64,000 bases of DNA from Anthostomella pinea (GCA_963556695.1 CAUWAG010000020.1:3038001-3102000), one strand, 5' to 3'; counted from the first letter of the stretch, positions 1-12,307 are shown. Translations and numbers: made by a program. The notes: generated by a model not told the origin, from the sequence alone.

Positions 1-215
1 GCGATGAGATCAAGAAGTCCAGTGTGCAGAGGTTTGTTGCCACGCAGGGAAAGGAGTCCAAGAAAATACAGGTGAGTTGTGGCTCCTGTCCCCATGTCCA
101 ATTCCTTCAAGTATGTTTCGAGCAAAGGCACGGCTAGAGAGGTGACTCAACTATCATTATTTGCCCCGTCTGCATCGTGCCACAGCCCAAAGAAAGGGTT
201 TACCTTTACAATGCC

Positions 216-1261
216 ATGTTCGGTCGTATCTTACTTGGGCGCACGAACCTGAAAAGACCTGCCTCGAGAGATACTAACATACCTAAGAAACCCACACCAA
301 AGAGGCCCTCTGGTGATGCACTGGCCACGGCAAGGAAGCATTTGAGGGATCACGAATTAAAGCTCTATGCGGCTAGTTTCTGGTAAGCAGTTTTCGTATT
401 GATTGTAGACTCCACCGGCTGACCATAGCCGATACAGCCCCTTCTCTCAGCGAGTATGGATTGCGCTCGAGGCAAAGGGCATGCAATATCAGTATTGTGA
501 GATTGATCCTTTCACGCGACCAACTCAACTGCTGGAGGCAAATCCCCGAGGATTGGTCCCAGCGATACGTCAAGGCGATTGGGCTAGCGGTGAAAGTACT
601 ATCATCCTGGAATATGTGAGTTATCAGTCTTCGGCTCGCATGGCTTTCCCTGGCGGTGACTCACGAGTAATAGCTTGAGGATCACGATCAGAGGGTGCCC
701 CTTTTCCCCACGGATCCCAGATTAAAAGCGAATTGCAGGCTGTGGATAGACCATGTATGTACCCTCGACTGTCGATGGTGTCTCACAACCCAAACTGACT
801 GTCCAGATCAATGCAAAAATAGTGCCAGCATTTTTTGCACTCGTGAGAGCTGCCGACTTCCCTACGCAAGCTGAATGTGGGGAGAAGCTACAAAGCGATA
901 TAGCAGCATTGGTCCAAGCTGCTGATGAACGGGTTTGTCTAACCTCATGTCGTGCGACGCAGCTATTTTCTGACATGGCACTCAGGGACCGTACTTTTTA
1001 GGAGCAGACTTATGTCTTGTAGACATTCACCTGGCTCCTTTCGTGCTACGATTTCCTCGCATACTCCGAGAGCTCCGCAACTGGCGTGATCCTACACCGG
1101 GCTCGCGCTGGCATCATTGGGCTAGTGCCATTGAGCGAAACCCTCACATACAGGCTACGACCAGCGAAGACGACTTATATCTTGACACATCCGAGCTCTT
1201 TCTGAAATGCCGTCGGACCAGCCGTCAGCCTACTGTGAATCATGAGCCGAGTCATACTTGA
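216..1261 (+). CDS. Omega-like glutathione S-transferase, five exons (start uncertain)
   Basis: Predicted cytosolic enzyme conjugating or reducing substrates with glutathione. Reading through four short introns (383-437, 616-673, 755-806, 933-985) gives one continuous protein. The thioredoxin-fold half has the Cys active-site motif FCPFSQRVW, formed exactly across the first splice junction, then NPRGLVPAIRQGDW and GESTIILEYLED, which bind glutathione in this family. The all-helical C-terminal half includes RLWIDHINAKIVPAF, GPYFLGADLCLVDIHLAPF and SRWHHWASAIERNPHIQATTSEDDLYLD. Exons end at 382, 615, 754, 932 and 1261. The Cys rather than Ser/Tyr active site points to the omega/GTO-like fungal group. 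The extreme C-terminus after DLYLD departs from what I expect of the family, so the last codons may be altered. The ATG at 216 gives a long N-terminal extension; an in-frame upstream exon (3-71, donor at 72, acceptor at 185) is possible, so the true start may lie outside the window. Confidence 0.82.
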
Positions 1262-3597
1262 AGCTTGCTCATTCTTGTCACTCATCGGGAGCATGACTTC
1301 CTTACTTGACAGCTTATACATAGAAAGCGGGGCGGGGGTGTTGGCGCGCATAGATACAAGGGTACACCATAGACTCACGTTGGGTTCGGCTTTGGATACG
1401 GGGTTGTATGTCAGCGTGGGGATCTATACCCGAAGTGACCAGACCGGAGTTGTGATATCTGGGATCTTTCCCCCAAAAGTACCCGAGGAGAGTCGATGGA
1501 TATACACTATATCAGTACCAGCTATATGTATCAAATTGATTCTTTTAGTCTCAGTGCAACTCATTGCCTACCTACATGACGGACAGCGACGTTGCTGGAT
1601 GTACTCATTGTTTTATAATATCGTATTCGTATTTAGTAAGAGGGTATGCTTCGGCCAGTGATAGCTGTAGGCATGCACACCACGACGTTATGAAAATATT
1701 TACATGCAATGTATCGAATCTGGCTAATACCGCGTTATTTACACGTCGTTGAGCAAGGTTACCTTGAAAGCCTTCTAGTTTAAGACCTGGGACCTCATCG
1801 CTGCTGCCATGATTATAGGCCTGACTTTACTCTCGATTCTGTCCCACTATCAAGCATCTTCATTTATCCAAGAATCTCTCTGTATGAGCTGATACTCTCT
1901 CAACACCACTTGACCATACGGATGGTTGGTTGGTTGCAGTGCTTACGTCTAGTAAGTGGCCTCAGGGGCGATAGGACGTGAGAGGCAGCCCACCCTTACA
2001 TACATACATGCATACAAGTGGCTTCTGATGCCAACCCAAGTCTGCATAAGGGCGAGGGTATCGGGCCACGCGTTCACCCTTTTTAGAACGTCGTGTCTGG
2101 TATTTCGGGGCTCCGAAAAAGAGCTGACACGAAGCTTCCAACCTTCCATCTGCTAATAGGTCGCCGTCTCAACGACAACCGTACCACAAGCTCCTCCCAC
2201 CGTAGCGGTTCACCGGCGATGTAAACGGTCGCGTGCGTATCTTCAGCCCCTTCTATCGACGTATGTTCGGCGCCGGGACTCTCTCGTATCGTGCTTGACC
2301 ATACCGACCATGTGTTGGAGACTGATATAATTTCCTCTGTCCACGCTTCTCAGGCTGAGTGCTGTTCGTCGGGGTCTCGCTACTTGGAGCTCTCCGGCGT
2401 GAACATAGTGCTGTTCGCTTGCTCTCGTCACTGCTATCTCTGTCTCTCTTATTCTCCCCTATGAGGGATTTATTGAGTGAAGATCTACTAAGCCAAGTAC
2501 ACACCTTACCGCTCTCGGCGATGTCGCTGACCTCCTGCCGCAGACATCACCATCTCTCCTCATCACGTAAAGTAGCTATGTCCGCAGGACCTTCAGCTCG
2601 CCTGTTTTACGGCTCTTCTAAGCTAGCCGGCGAGTCTATAACGGGCACACCGGAGAGACGGATACTGGTACTGGTATGAGGGATGCAAAGCCCGCTTGCC
2701 TGGAGACGACTTGGATAGGTGCTTCTCTGGTTACTGCGAGATAGCTGGCTTGGAAGATGTTTAAACAGAGGAGTGTTGTGTCACGTTCTCTGACTTAAAT
2801 GCGATCAACAGAGCCGATCATGTTATTGCCGTTGTGAGTTTGGTGTAGGAGTCGAACCAACTCAAGTGGTGGGGAGATAGATATATATCAACGGATATCA
2901 ACCATGCTCACTTCCACTGCAATAAGCGGCAATAATAGTTGAGATGAGGGCCGTGGTCTGCTCGACTCTATACTGTGGCGGCCTGTCCACCTTAGAGATA
3001 CTTGTTCCGACATTGTGTGTTGAAGACGATAGTAATCTTCTCTTGAAGTTTTCATCTTTCGATTTTTACTATACTAAAAAGAAGAGCTTACGCGCATGCT
3101 ATGGTTGTGTTGAACTTTCCCCTGGTACAGCAGATACTCGTGTCTCAGGGGTTAAAATGCGATAGCGTTATCCTCGTCTTCCTCACTCAGACGGATGGGC
3201 AATCCTCCAAAAACATTTGAGCATACCTATGTGAAGTCTAGACCGCGGTAGTTAGGAGCCCGAGTAGACTCCTTCGCATGGACAACAGGTGAAGTGATGA
3301 TCACGAAATGCCCCCCTTTAATCAGCTGCCCCCTTAATCAGCTCTTCTTGTTACCTACCCCATAAAATAGGCGTGGCCCGTGCTCGACCCACTTCTACCT
3401 ACATGCAGGTGTCGAGACTTAGAGGTATCCACCTTTCTTTTCCAGATCATCATTGCGAAGCGCGAAGCGACTGCAAAAGACTTCTTCGATCGCGACACTC
3501 ACAGCCCGACAATACACAACTACTTGTGCTGCGCCTGATACACCCGAACCTCCTAGTATCTTCGTCGAGCTGAGCTGCTCGCCCCGATCAGTCGAAG
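1262..3597. other. Intergenic region, GST to PRP31
   Basis: About 2.3 kb with only short, unrecognisable reading frames on both strands. The last 200 bases before 3598 are probably the PRP31 promoter and leader. I see no RNA gene, repeat or transposon here. Confidence 0.5.
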
Positions 3598-5547
3598 ATG
3601 TCTACCTTAGCAGACGAGCTTCTGCAGGACTTCGAGGACTCGGGATCCGAGAACGAGAATGGCGACGAACAGGCCAACGAGGGTGGTCTTTACTCCATCG
3701 ACGGCCCAGCCGTGGGCGCGCCCGAGAACCACCAAGATGGCGATATGATGCTTGATGGCGACGAGGAAGAAGAGCCTGCCGAAGACGAGGAGATGGGCGG
3801 CATGAACGGGGCGGCTGCTGATCCCATGGAAGACGAAGAAGCGGCCAAAGCCAGGATCGAGAAGATGCAACTCGGCGGCGTGAAGGACGTACGCAAGGTC
3901 TCCAGCGTCATGGACAGACTGGAACCTCTGCTCAAGGTTAGTGAGAACACTCCTCCCCCCTCCAACTCCCAAAGTGGCGGCAAAGCGTTTACATCTCTCG
4001 GCTGGAACAATAGACCTGACGGATTGGCTACGGTTTTGCAGGATATCGCACACTACCAGTCGAAACCCCTCACGAATAAGACGAACATCGGCAACATCGA
4101 GGACAACCCCGAGTACAAGGTTCTCACCGAATCGAACACGCTCTCCACACAGCTAGATGGCGAGATCATGAAGGTCCACAAGTTCATCCGAGACCACTAC
4201 TCGAGAGTGTTCCCCGAGCTGGAGACGTTGATCCAGAACCCTATAGAATATGCCAAGGTAGTGATGATCCTGGGCAACGGGCCTATGGACTCGGGAAGCA
4301 TCAAGGCCGTTCAAGACTCGACCAATAACCCCCTGGGCGAGACCTTGAAGTCGGTTCTGGATGGTCCTTCGCTCATGATTGTAACCGTCGAAGCTACGAC
4401 GACCAAGGGACACGAGATAAGTCAAGAGGACATCGATCGTATTCTCCGAGCTTGTGACATGATCATCACCATGGACAAAGCCAAGAAGACCCTCACCGAA
4501 TATGTCCAGTCTCGGATGAACGTCTTCGCTCCCAACCTGACGGCCATCGTAGGATCGTTGACGGCGGCGCAAATGATCAACACCGCTGGTGGCTTGACGA
4601 ATCTGTCTAGAACTCCTGCCTGTAACATTGCCGCATGGGGCTCTAACAAACAGAGAAATGCAGCGTTCGCCACCAATGTTGCGATCAGACAGCAAGGTTA
4701 CCTGTTCCACTCACCGATCATCCGTGGCATACCGATCGACCTAAAGAAGAAGGCCATGAAGGCCGTGTCGGCAAAGCTCGTGCTGGCTGCTCGAGCTGAT
4801 ACAGGCCACACCCACCCTGACGGCGCATACGGAGAAGAGCTCAGAGGTCAATGCTTAGAGCGTTTGGACAAAATGACGGAGCCGCCTCCCAACAAGGGAC
4901 AGCGAGCGTTACCAGCGCCGGACGACAAACCGTCCAGAAAGCGAGGTGGTCGCCGAGCCCGCAAGGCAAAGGAGGCAACGGCGATGACCGACCTGCGGAA
5001 GGCCCAGAACCGCATGGCCTTCGGCAAGGAGGAGAAAGAGGCTGGCTACGGCACAGGCGACTCTACGGCAGGCATGGGCATGATCGGCCAGGGCAACGAC
5101 GGACGGGTCCGAGGCCTGCAGATCGACAACCGCACACGAGCCCAGCTCAGCAAGAAGAACAAGGGCTGGGGAGGAGCCTCGTCTATCGGCGGCTCAGCGT
5201 CGTCGCTACGCGGCTTCGGCCAGTCGGGGAACAACATCGATCTCCGCGGCAAGGGTCTGCGAACGTCGGGAGTCGGCTCGACCATCGGCGGCGGGGGTAC
5301 GGCGTCGTCCCTGGCCTTTACCCCTGTTCAGGGTCTTGAGCTGGTGGACCCCAAGGTTCAGCAGGAGCTCAGTCGCAAGCGGAAGGCTGAGGAGGACCGT
5401 TACTTCAATGGTGGCACGTTCACGCAGGTCGGTGGTGGTAGCGGCGGCGCGAGCAGTGTCAATGGTGGCTTCAAGGTTCCTCCGAACAAGAAGGTCGACA
5501 CGGGAGCAGGCAAGATGGCACCGCCCTCTCTGCCAGCCAAGCAGTAG
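3598..5547 (+). CDS. prp31: Pre-mRNA processing factor 31 (U4/U6.U5 tri-snRNP component)
   Basis: Prp31 binds the 15.5K/Snu13-U4 snRNA complex through its Nop domain and bridges U4/U6 to U5 in the spliceosome. The frame is open throughout. Codons 114-148 (3937-4041, 105 nt) look like an in-frame intron: a GTTAGT donor after LEPLLK, a cctgacg branch region and a ttttgcag acceptor, with the family-typical DIAHYQSKPL resuming afterwards. Spliced length is 614 residues, normal for fungi. Visible parts are an acidic N-terminus, the coiled-coil/NOSIC-like part (FIRDHYSRVFPELETLI), DGPSLMIVTVEATTTKG, the Nop core (IVGSLTAAQMINTAGGL, ATNVAIRQQGYLFHSPIIRGIP) and the Prp31-specific tail (KGQRALPAPDDKPSRKRGGR, AFGKEEKEAGYGTG, LSKKNKGWG). 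The C-terminal 130 residues are Gly/Ser-rich. The start ATG follows a long pyrimidine-containing leader. The splicing factor CLF1 lies 15 kb downstream on the same strand. Confidence 0.96.
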   Translation: MSTLADELLQDFEDSGSENENGDEQANEGGLYSIDGPAVGAPENHQDGDMMLDGDEEEEPAEDEEMGGMNGAAADPMEDEEAAKARIEKMQLGGVKDVRKVSSVMDRLEPLLKVSENTPPPSNSQSGGKAFTSLGWNNRPDGLATVLQDIAHYQSKPLTNKTNIGNIEDNPEYKVLTESNTLSTQLDGEIMKVHKFIRDHYSRVFPELETLIQNPIEYAKVVMILGNGPMDSGSIKAVQDSTNNPLGETLKSVLDGPSLMIVTVEATTTKGHEISQEDIDRILRACDMIITMDKAKKTLTEYVQSRMNVFAPNLTAIVGSLTAAQMINTAGGLTNLSRTPACNIAAWGSNKQRNAAFATNVAIRQQGYLFHSPIIRGIPIDLKKKAMKAVSAKLVLAARADTGHTHPDGAYGEELRGQCLERLDKMTEPPPNKGQRALPAPDDKPSRKRGGRRARKAKEATAMTDLRKAQNRMAFGKEEKEAGYGTGDSTAGMGMIGQGNDGRVRGLQIDNRTRAQLSKKNKGWGGASSIGGSASSLRGFGQSGNNIDLRGKGLRTSGVGSTIGGGGTASSLAFTPVQGLELVDPKVQQELSRKRKAEEDRYFNGGTFTQVGGGSGGASSVNGGFKVPPNKKVDTGAGKMAPPSLPAKQ

Positions 5548-8156
5548 ATCAGACTGTACGAATAATTCGACATACCCGAAGATAAGGTTCAGTGCGACGG
5601 CATGGCGTTCAACGGATAGGGCGGAAAGGGGTCGCATCGCAACGGCGTTTCTCAAGGGGCGCATACAGTAGGCTGGCTAGCGCCTAGACGGCCTGCTTTC
5701 TGATAATACTATATACACTCTAAAATCCATACCGAGGTCTACTTATATCCAAGAACCGTCCGCGCAAACTCAATTGCGAACTAGACCTGCGAACCCCTCA
5801 TGCCGGGGAGAGAAAGGGTCTCGCCCGATTCGATAGTTGTGTCCTGCCTCGTGGCTCTGGTCACGCCGTTGTCCGGCATTGACTCCAGCTAAGGGCCTCT
5901 CGAAGTCAGAAGGTGAGTTTCGTCACCGGTCACTGTGAACCCCGCGCAAACCTCGGTGGCGGCCAATATCAACCTGTCGGTACAGGAGTGTATGTATGTG
6001 CCGGAACAAGGCCTCAGACTGAGGATGGTCCAAGGATACAAGTATTCGTGGTTCGTGCCGATAAACCCTAGTACAAGTGCAGGTAGGTAGTTTGTGTCGA
6101 GGGAAGCCTGGTCTGATGTCACACAGCATTCTTCAAAGTGAGCTGCGCACGTGAATAGGGGGGAGAATTTAATACCACCCTAATAACATGCAGGAGGAAA
6201 CGAAGGTGGCAAATTGCAGGGCCAAGTGAAAAAGGAGTAAACCCCCCGGGGAAGATGAAGACAGGGAAACGGAGGAAGATCGGGTTCTGGATGGGATTTC
6301 CGTCGGACTAGCATCATTTCAGGATGGGAAAAAACAGGAATCCCATCATCTTGCGACCCTGCATCATCTACCGCAGTAGGCCGCCGCCAGTGTCCACCTC
6401 CAAAAACCAAGGGCGGTCTCTAGCTCGTTATGACTTGTCGCTCTCCTCTATGGCTCGCATGGGCGATTCATTGGAAGAAGGGGATGGAGCACACTCCGTC
6501 GTTACGTATGGTACTTGCTTCTGCCGATCTCTCTCGAACAAGCCGCGCCGAAAACAGGTTTCTGTTACACGTTATTAGATCATTGTCTACATGCACCATA
6601 AAACGTGATAAGGGATCTTGGGAAATGCGGGGTATACTCAAGATCTGTATCCCGAGGTAGAGTCGGTGGTACTGCATGTCTCTTTTCAGACCCCTAAAAA
6701 CGCCATAGCCGTAGTCATCCGCCAGTCGAACTCTGCCTGCCTAGGTGACAATCTCTGTCCTGTTACTGGTGGACTAGAGTCCTAGGGCTGGTACCTGTAT
6801 GCTAGACCGGAGCGAAGCTCATAGTCGACTTTCAACGGGCAGCTTTTCGCGCGGCTTGACCTCAAACCGGAAGGCGGGATCTCTCTGAGTTCAATGGATA
6901 TTGGTGTAGGTTTCGGTGTCACGCAACCTTTCAGACGTGTGTACGTCTAGCAGAGCTAGCTGGGTGGTACCCCTCGAGTATCGTCCCAGGGTCCAAGCTC
7001 TTGCGCTGCGCTGCGACAGCGTAACGTGGATGCAAGGTAAAGTTGACACCAGGACATTCGTACCGAGTCTGTCGTGTGGCATGCGTCCATGTCTGTCGGC
7101 CGATGCTCGCATGTTCGCAATTGGGTGTTCCCGCTGTACCCTTGACCTGATTATGGGCCGATGAGGAATTGCATATGAGAAGTAGGGAACCTCCAGGGCG
7201 ACCTACAAGTCCTGCCTGCATCAAAGTTGTGACGGCACGAAATCACCGGACGAACACATGATCATCGCATCGTACAAGCGATAAAAGATCATACCAGACG
7301 TGACCGGGTTGCAATCAGCGGATGGACGGCGAATAGGTGAATAAGTGGTTTGGAGCAAAGCTGCAAGGGTCGACCTCAGAACAACAGGCCGGATGCTCGG
7401 GCGAGTCTCGAGCTCATAAATGAGTCGCGATGTCGGGCTTCTCACGAAATAGGGACCTTAACCTCCGGCAAGCACTACGTAGATGTGGCTGTCGGTGTGG
7501 CCCTGGTCGGTGTGGCTCGTGTGTTGCATCGATGATCTCAATTTGCAATGGCAGAATGTGCATGCAGACATGGAGAAGATCAAGAAACGGATCAACCGGG
7601 CAGCAATCTTTTGCAGTGCTTCTTGGAAACACCGGCGATGGAAACTATCGCTTTCCCAGACGGAACAGGCAATGCTGGGATCGCTGTTCGCCCTCACCGA
7701 CTGCTTTGGGCCAAGTTTGGCTAGAGATGCTTCACCAGACACTAATCCGGCTTGCTGGGTGCGATACAAGACCCTGCTAGAGAAGATACGATACCCGTAG
7801 CAGATCGGATCGCAGGCACGCTCTCTCAGATCAGTGGTGTTTTCAGCGCCAGCGATTAGGTAGGAAACGTAGTGTCGGTATCGACTACCGCAATGAGTGC
7901 CAAGTGGTGAACCAATCTTGGAGGGCACGTTCAGGAGTCGGTGGGGCCCAGTGCTGTCAGCGGGAGTGAAAAAACAGGTGGGCAGGATGAGATAGTGCGC
8001 CGTGCGCGTGTCGTCGGCAAAGTGGGTTCCATTTGCGCTCTGCTGATCGGGGTGCAATCGACGATTGTCCAACATTGCGTCGATCCCCCGAGTCCAGCCA
8101 GTGGCCCAGTTCCAGCCCTGTGCTCCTCTGGACTAGGATCCCTCAACTCCCTTCTG

Positions 8157-8188
8157 CTGCCACTCTGCCACTCTGCCACTCTGCCACT
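8157..8188. repeat. Four tandem copies of CTGCCACT
   Basis: The 8-bp unit CTGCCACT occurs four times without interruption, followed by a diverged end. It is a small microsatellite in non-coding DNA with no visible function. Confidence 0.9.
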
Positions 8189-10422
8189 GTCAGCGCAATA
8201 GTGTAGGATAGACACTCCAAATTCTTGTTAACTAGGACCACAGGTAATTGTATAGGCTCGTCTTGACCGATATTGTAGAGATGCAGGAAGAAGAGGAAGA
8301 GAAGAAGCCCGCTTTGGTGGTGAAGAGTTCTGTCTGTTCGGCTGATGTCAACAAGCCTGAATCGTCATAAGGGACCCCATTTACCGTTACATCCTAGTAG
8401 GTAGCTTAGTTTGAACATAACATCATGGGCGTGGGCTTATTAATAGAGACCCTGGATTGGAGAACCCAAGGCAGAATACGTAGGATGGGTGGACCCTAAG
8501 ACCCTAGACAGTAGACCCCTACTGTAGAAGCAGGAGACAACCAGCCCGTACTGGTCGGTCCTGGCCGACTTCTGATCAGGACAGAGCACGTCAAAAGGCG
8601 CTCCATTGAAGAGTCGGGAGTCTCGGGTCTCTTTCATCGACCTGGCTTCACTTTCACGCGGTTCTTTCGGGGTTGAGTTGTCGATGAGGTGTCTCACGAT
8701 AGTCCAGGTACGGGCACTGCCCCACGCGCGTCAAAGTTGGAAAGTTCCCCTGTGCGCGGGCCAGGTGGGTGCAGGTGGACAGCTGGTGGACCGTGCCAGT
8801 GGGTGCAGGACCCAGGTGGCCCGTGGGACAGGGGACAGGGCTGCTGGTAGGTAGGTATCAAGGTTCCAGTGGGGCAGTGGGTCGGAGGGACAGCCGCTTG
8901 TCGTCAGCTTGCGATCACCTTACGATTTCTCGATCTGCCCAGACAAAAGCTCTGCTTTGCAAACTCAGGTTTGGCGCTGTCAAGCCTGTCATCGCAAACG
9001 TCGCACACAGGATCTGTCCGATCCCTTCCACGCTTGACGAGCTCAATTTCGCTATTCCGCCAGCAGAGTCAATTGACCCGTCTGATCTTATTACCGAGGA
9101 GTCAGCCCAGGACTCAGGACCTTTTGCTCCCATGAGACCATGACGTCATTCTGTCGAACCCGTTTCTTCCAAAGCGAGGGTATCGTCGATTGCGCTGCCC
9201 AGTGCTGAACAGGAACCCGGCAACCTTCGGCGGTCGGCGCCGGCGACATCACCTCCCCCTCAACACCTCTCCACCCTCGAAGTATCCAGTCCTAACTTTC
9301 ACTTTCACTTTCACCTTCATCGTCGCTTGACGTCTTGAGGACAAAGAGGCGGTACAGTCAGGAGGTGGTGCATTGAGAGATGCCCAAACCAAATGTTGGA
9401 CAGGGACGGATGCGTTGGCCGGTGGAAGCCGTGAGAATGTGGCGCGGTGGCTCGTGGCCAGTGGCCAGTGGCTAGTGCACACACCATTCAACTCGTGCGA
9501 CAGAAGAAGAATTGGCAACAATATTAGTTGGGGATCGAGATCTGCGGAGAGAGAGGCATGCAATTTTGAAAAGCTGCATTGCGAAGGAACAATTGCCATG
9601 GCTGGTCCGTGTGCCACGCGAAGTTCACACCAAGTACCCCCGCTAGTCGCGGTGGAGTAGCCGGTACTCCCTAGTCCTGTGGGGACTGGAGCTATCACGA
9701 GGCTACCTACCTTACTTCATCTGCAACAAGGACGCAGGATCCATGGATAAGGTACCTAGGTAGGGCTCTTCGACCAGCTACGTGACGACCAACCCTGGAA
9801 TCGCCAATTCACCTTCGTGACTGCAGGGTCGATGAAGGATATCGCTGCCTGGTTGCGCCAGGAACTTCGTCAGCATCAGCACGCTTCCAATATGTAGACT
9901 TTTGATCCTTGGGAGGATTTCCGAGGTGAAGCTTACCTACGATGGCAGCCCCCGAGATATTTTAGTCCCAGACGAACGTGGCTGCTGAGTACTTGCCGGC
10001 CATACTCATGTGCTGTTGAAGGGACCTGAAGCCACCGACGTCACCCTAAAGTATGCCACCCATGGACGCAAAGGGGTCCTTCTGGGCTTAGTCCATCTGC
10101 AAGCAACGTCAAGGTGTAAGGTATAATGCGTTTGGCTTCAGCCAAGATTTGGCTGCCTGGGCGGTCCCTTTCATGGACGCAGTTTTCTGTATGCAGTATC
10201 ACTACACAGGGAGCCATCGATCCTCAAACCTTCCACTCTATCAAATAGGATTGTCAGCAGGATCCTCTGTCGAACCGCAGTTCTACATTGGTAAGTGTGC
10301 CTGCTGATCACCGACATGCACCAACACACGGACCATTTCTTGGGAGTATCGATGCGAGGCTCATATAGGCCAAAACCAGGACGGGAGTCAATGGACCAAA
10401 CAAAGGCATCGGATGGTTGGCT

Positions 10423-10446
10423 GGTTGGATGGTTGGATGGTTGAAG
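10423..10446. repeat. Short GGTTGGAT tandem repeat
   Basis: Two perfect copies of GGTTGGAT followed by a third diverged copy, and preceded by related GGATGGTTGGCT sequence. It is a minor microsatellite. Confidence 0.75.
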
Positions 10447-11467
10447 GTTTGGCTCTTTAACAGCCAATATACCCTCAACTATAATGCTCGACGTGACCGT
10501 TGCGTCCTATGTCTTACCGAGAATTCAAGGGCACGTATCGATTCATGAACCTGAACGGAATCTTATGACACACAAGCACCTGAATCATACTATGAGATCA
10601 GTAATGTGTTCCTGAAATAAACATGGACTCGGGGATTATACCGAATTGCGACTCCCAAGAGGCGTAGCAGATCGCAAGTGGTTTAGCCTTGGCTGAGGAC
10701 GTGATCGATGGATCAATCTGATTCTGAAGTGATGTCGCGACTCGCAAGTAGCGAGCATGGGTGATGGACCCCAAAGTTGATCGGGGAGTACTTCCCAGAT
10801 ACTCAGCCCGCTAAGGACTCCACGGTGGTGGCCACGCGCTACGTGCCCCGCCTCTAGCTCTAACGATGAGGGCGCCGGCGAGGTACTTGTCTCTGTGCCG
10901 CGCTACCGGTCAGGTACCTGTCGGCCGTCGCTTCCTCGCGCCCGAACAAACATGTACCCGACCCACTGGCCGGGGCTTTCGTCCCTGGCAACTGGGGCGG
11001 TACGGAAGTACTTCTCTCGGCAGGGGTCAAGCTTGGAAACTGGACTCGATGGGATTTCATGCTTTCCCATGCCTGCCGTGTTCCCTTTCTTTAATCCACG
11101 CGCTCCCGTCGCAGCTGACATGGACATTCAAATACCCATGAAGCTGCCCTCCTTTCCCCTCCAGCCTCGACCATACTTCACACTACGCCTCTCACCCACC
11201 CACCACCCACCCACCACCACACCACCAACGGCATCACCACCCATTGTCACTGTTCGTCACTATCGTCAGTCACCCCTCGACCCTGACCCTGCAGATCTGG
11301 CCTCGACAACCATCCATCACACGACGCTTCACCTCACCACGCTGGGATCAGACCAAAACTTGGCCTATAGCATACCTATACCATACTTCGCTCCTCACTG
11401 CTGTCATTGTGTTTAACAAAACGTGACTACGTGACACACTGCTCAGGCAAGCATATAATTCTTCAAA

Positions 11468-12307
11468 ATGCATGCTCGCGACGCCACAGGCCGTCAGGTC
11501 TCCCTGCTCAATGACGACCCATCCGCCAGTCCATCCTACCACCACTCGCCAAGCCAATACCGATCTGGAGGCGACCAGTCACCCTTACCTCCCACTCCGG
11601 AGCTCCTCCGTTCCAACTCCTACGACTCTAACACCAGTAACGATGCCATAATCCCATTGACACCGGGTATCTTTGACTATGCGTCGCGGCCTCTGTTCGA
11701 GGAGTATTCCTCTGACAAGCAGGCTACTGTGAAGCGCCCAGCCTATGTCGGGAAGAGTCGCTCAAATTCATATGAGGACGACAGCTGCAGCGGCTCTGGC
11801 TCTGGCTCTGGCTCGCATGACAAGCCAGGCAAGCGGTACCCTTGTCGGTATCGTGATACTCACGGCTGCGAGAAAACATTCACCACATCTGGCCATGCGT
11901 CGCGTCATTCCAAAATCCACACTGCCGAGAAGGCGGTTCAGTGCACGTACCCCGCCTGCCACAAGAAATTCACCCGGGCAGACAACATGAAGCAGCATCT
12001 CGAGACCCACTTCAAGGACAAGTCGAGATCCTCAGGGTGTTCCAAACCCAAGAGCTCCTCACTATCTTCCTCGAAACGCCGTTCTGTCTCTCCAAAATCA
12101 TCTTCGTCTCCGCAAAGCCATCAAACATCTGTCGATGTGGAAATGTGGGATGCTGATCAGTTTGGCTCCGAAACCCCGCTGCCATCGCCTGGTCATGCGT
12201 GGGATATGCGAGGCTTCAATCTTCCTTTCATGAGCCGTCCGAATGCTATGAGGACAAGCAGCGGTCTGGACGCTTTGGCTATGATCGCGTGCCAGGAAGG
12301 TGCCTGA
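11468..12307 (+). CDS. C2H2 zinc-finger transcription factor, Nrg1-like
   Basis: Intronless 279-residue protein with two adjacent C2H2 fingers. Finger 1 is about residues 126-151 (GCEKTFTTSGHASRHSKIH, with C134, H147 and H151; the first Cys pair is widely spaced as C-x7-C). Finger 2 is residues 159-181 (C-x4-C-x12-H-x3-H, ending TRADNMKQHLETH). The finger-1 core TTSGHASRH and linker resemble yeast Nrg1/Nrg2 glucose-dependent repressors (FTTSGHLARHNRIHTGEK), so a nuclear DNA-binding regulator is likely. The target genes are not knowable from sequence. The N-terminus is Ser/Pro-rich with a Gly-Ser run just before the fingers, and a Ser/Lys-rich stretch follows them (possible nuclear localisation). 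The start ATG is preceded by a TATA-like element and a C-rich leader. The nearest neighbour is acetate kinase, 2.3 kb away on the opposite strand. Confidence 0.88.
   Translation: MHARDATGRQVSLLNDDPSASPSYHHSPSQYRSGGDQSPLPPTPELLRSNSYDSNTSNDAIIPLTPGIFDYASRPLFEEYSSDKQATVKRPAYVGKSRSNSYEDDSCSGSGSGSGSHDKPGKRYPCRYRDTHGCEKTFTTSGHASRHSKIHTAEKAVQCTYPACHKKFTRADNMKQHLETHFKDKSRSSGCSKPKSSSLSSSKRRSVSPKSSSSPQSHQTSVDVEMWDADQFGSETPLPSPGHAWDMRGFNLPFMSRPNAMRTSSGLDALAMIACQEGA

Larger units (their letters stand above)
5548..11467. other. Long gene-poor region
   Basis: About 5.9 kb between PRP31 and the zinc-finger gene. No reading frame here has a recognisable domain or coding-like composition. It contains small direct repeats (8157-8188, 10423-10438), a CCTAGG-centred palindrome at 9753-9762, and from about 11140 a C-rich, CACC-rich tract with a TATA-like stretch near 11453 that is probably promoter/leader of the downstream gene. 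I cannot exclude non-coding RNA. Confidence 0.45.

Noticed and set aside
3..71. In-frame candidate exon upstream of the GST gene (donor GTGAGT at 72, acceptor CACAG at 185, frame preserved).
   Set aside because: The joined sequence does not resemble any GST N-terminus, and the family normally begins about 20-30 residues before FCPF. Kept only as a caveat on the start.
2841..2870. GTCGAACC-type sequence resembling a tRNA T-arm on the minus strand.
   Set aside because: No matching acceptor stem, anticodon arm or D-arm at the expected distance.
7458..8075. 205-codon minus-strand open frame in the gene-poor region.
   Set aside because: Low-information sequence with no recognisable domain or start context; chance open frame in GC-normal DNA.
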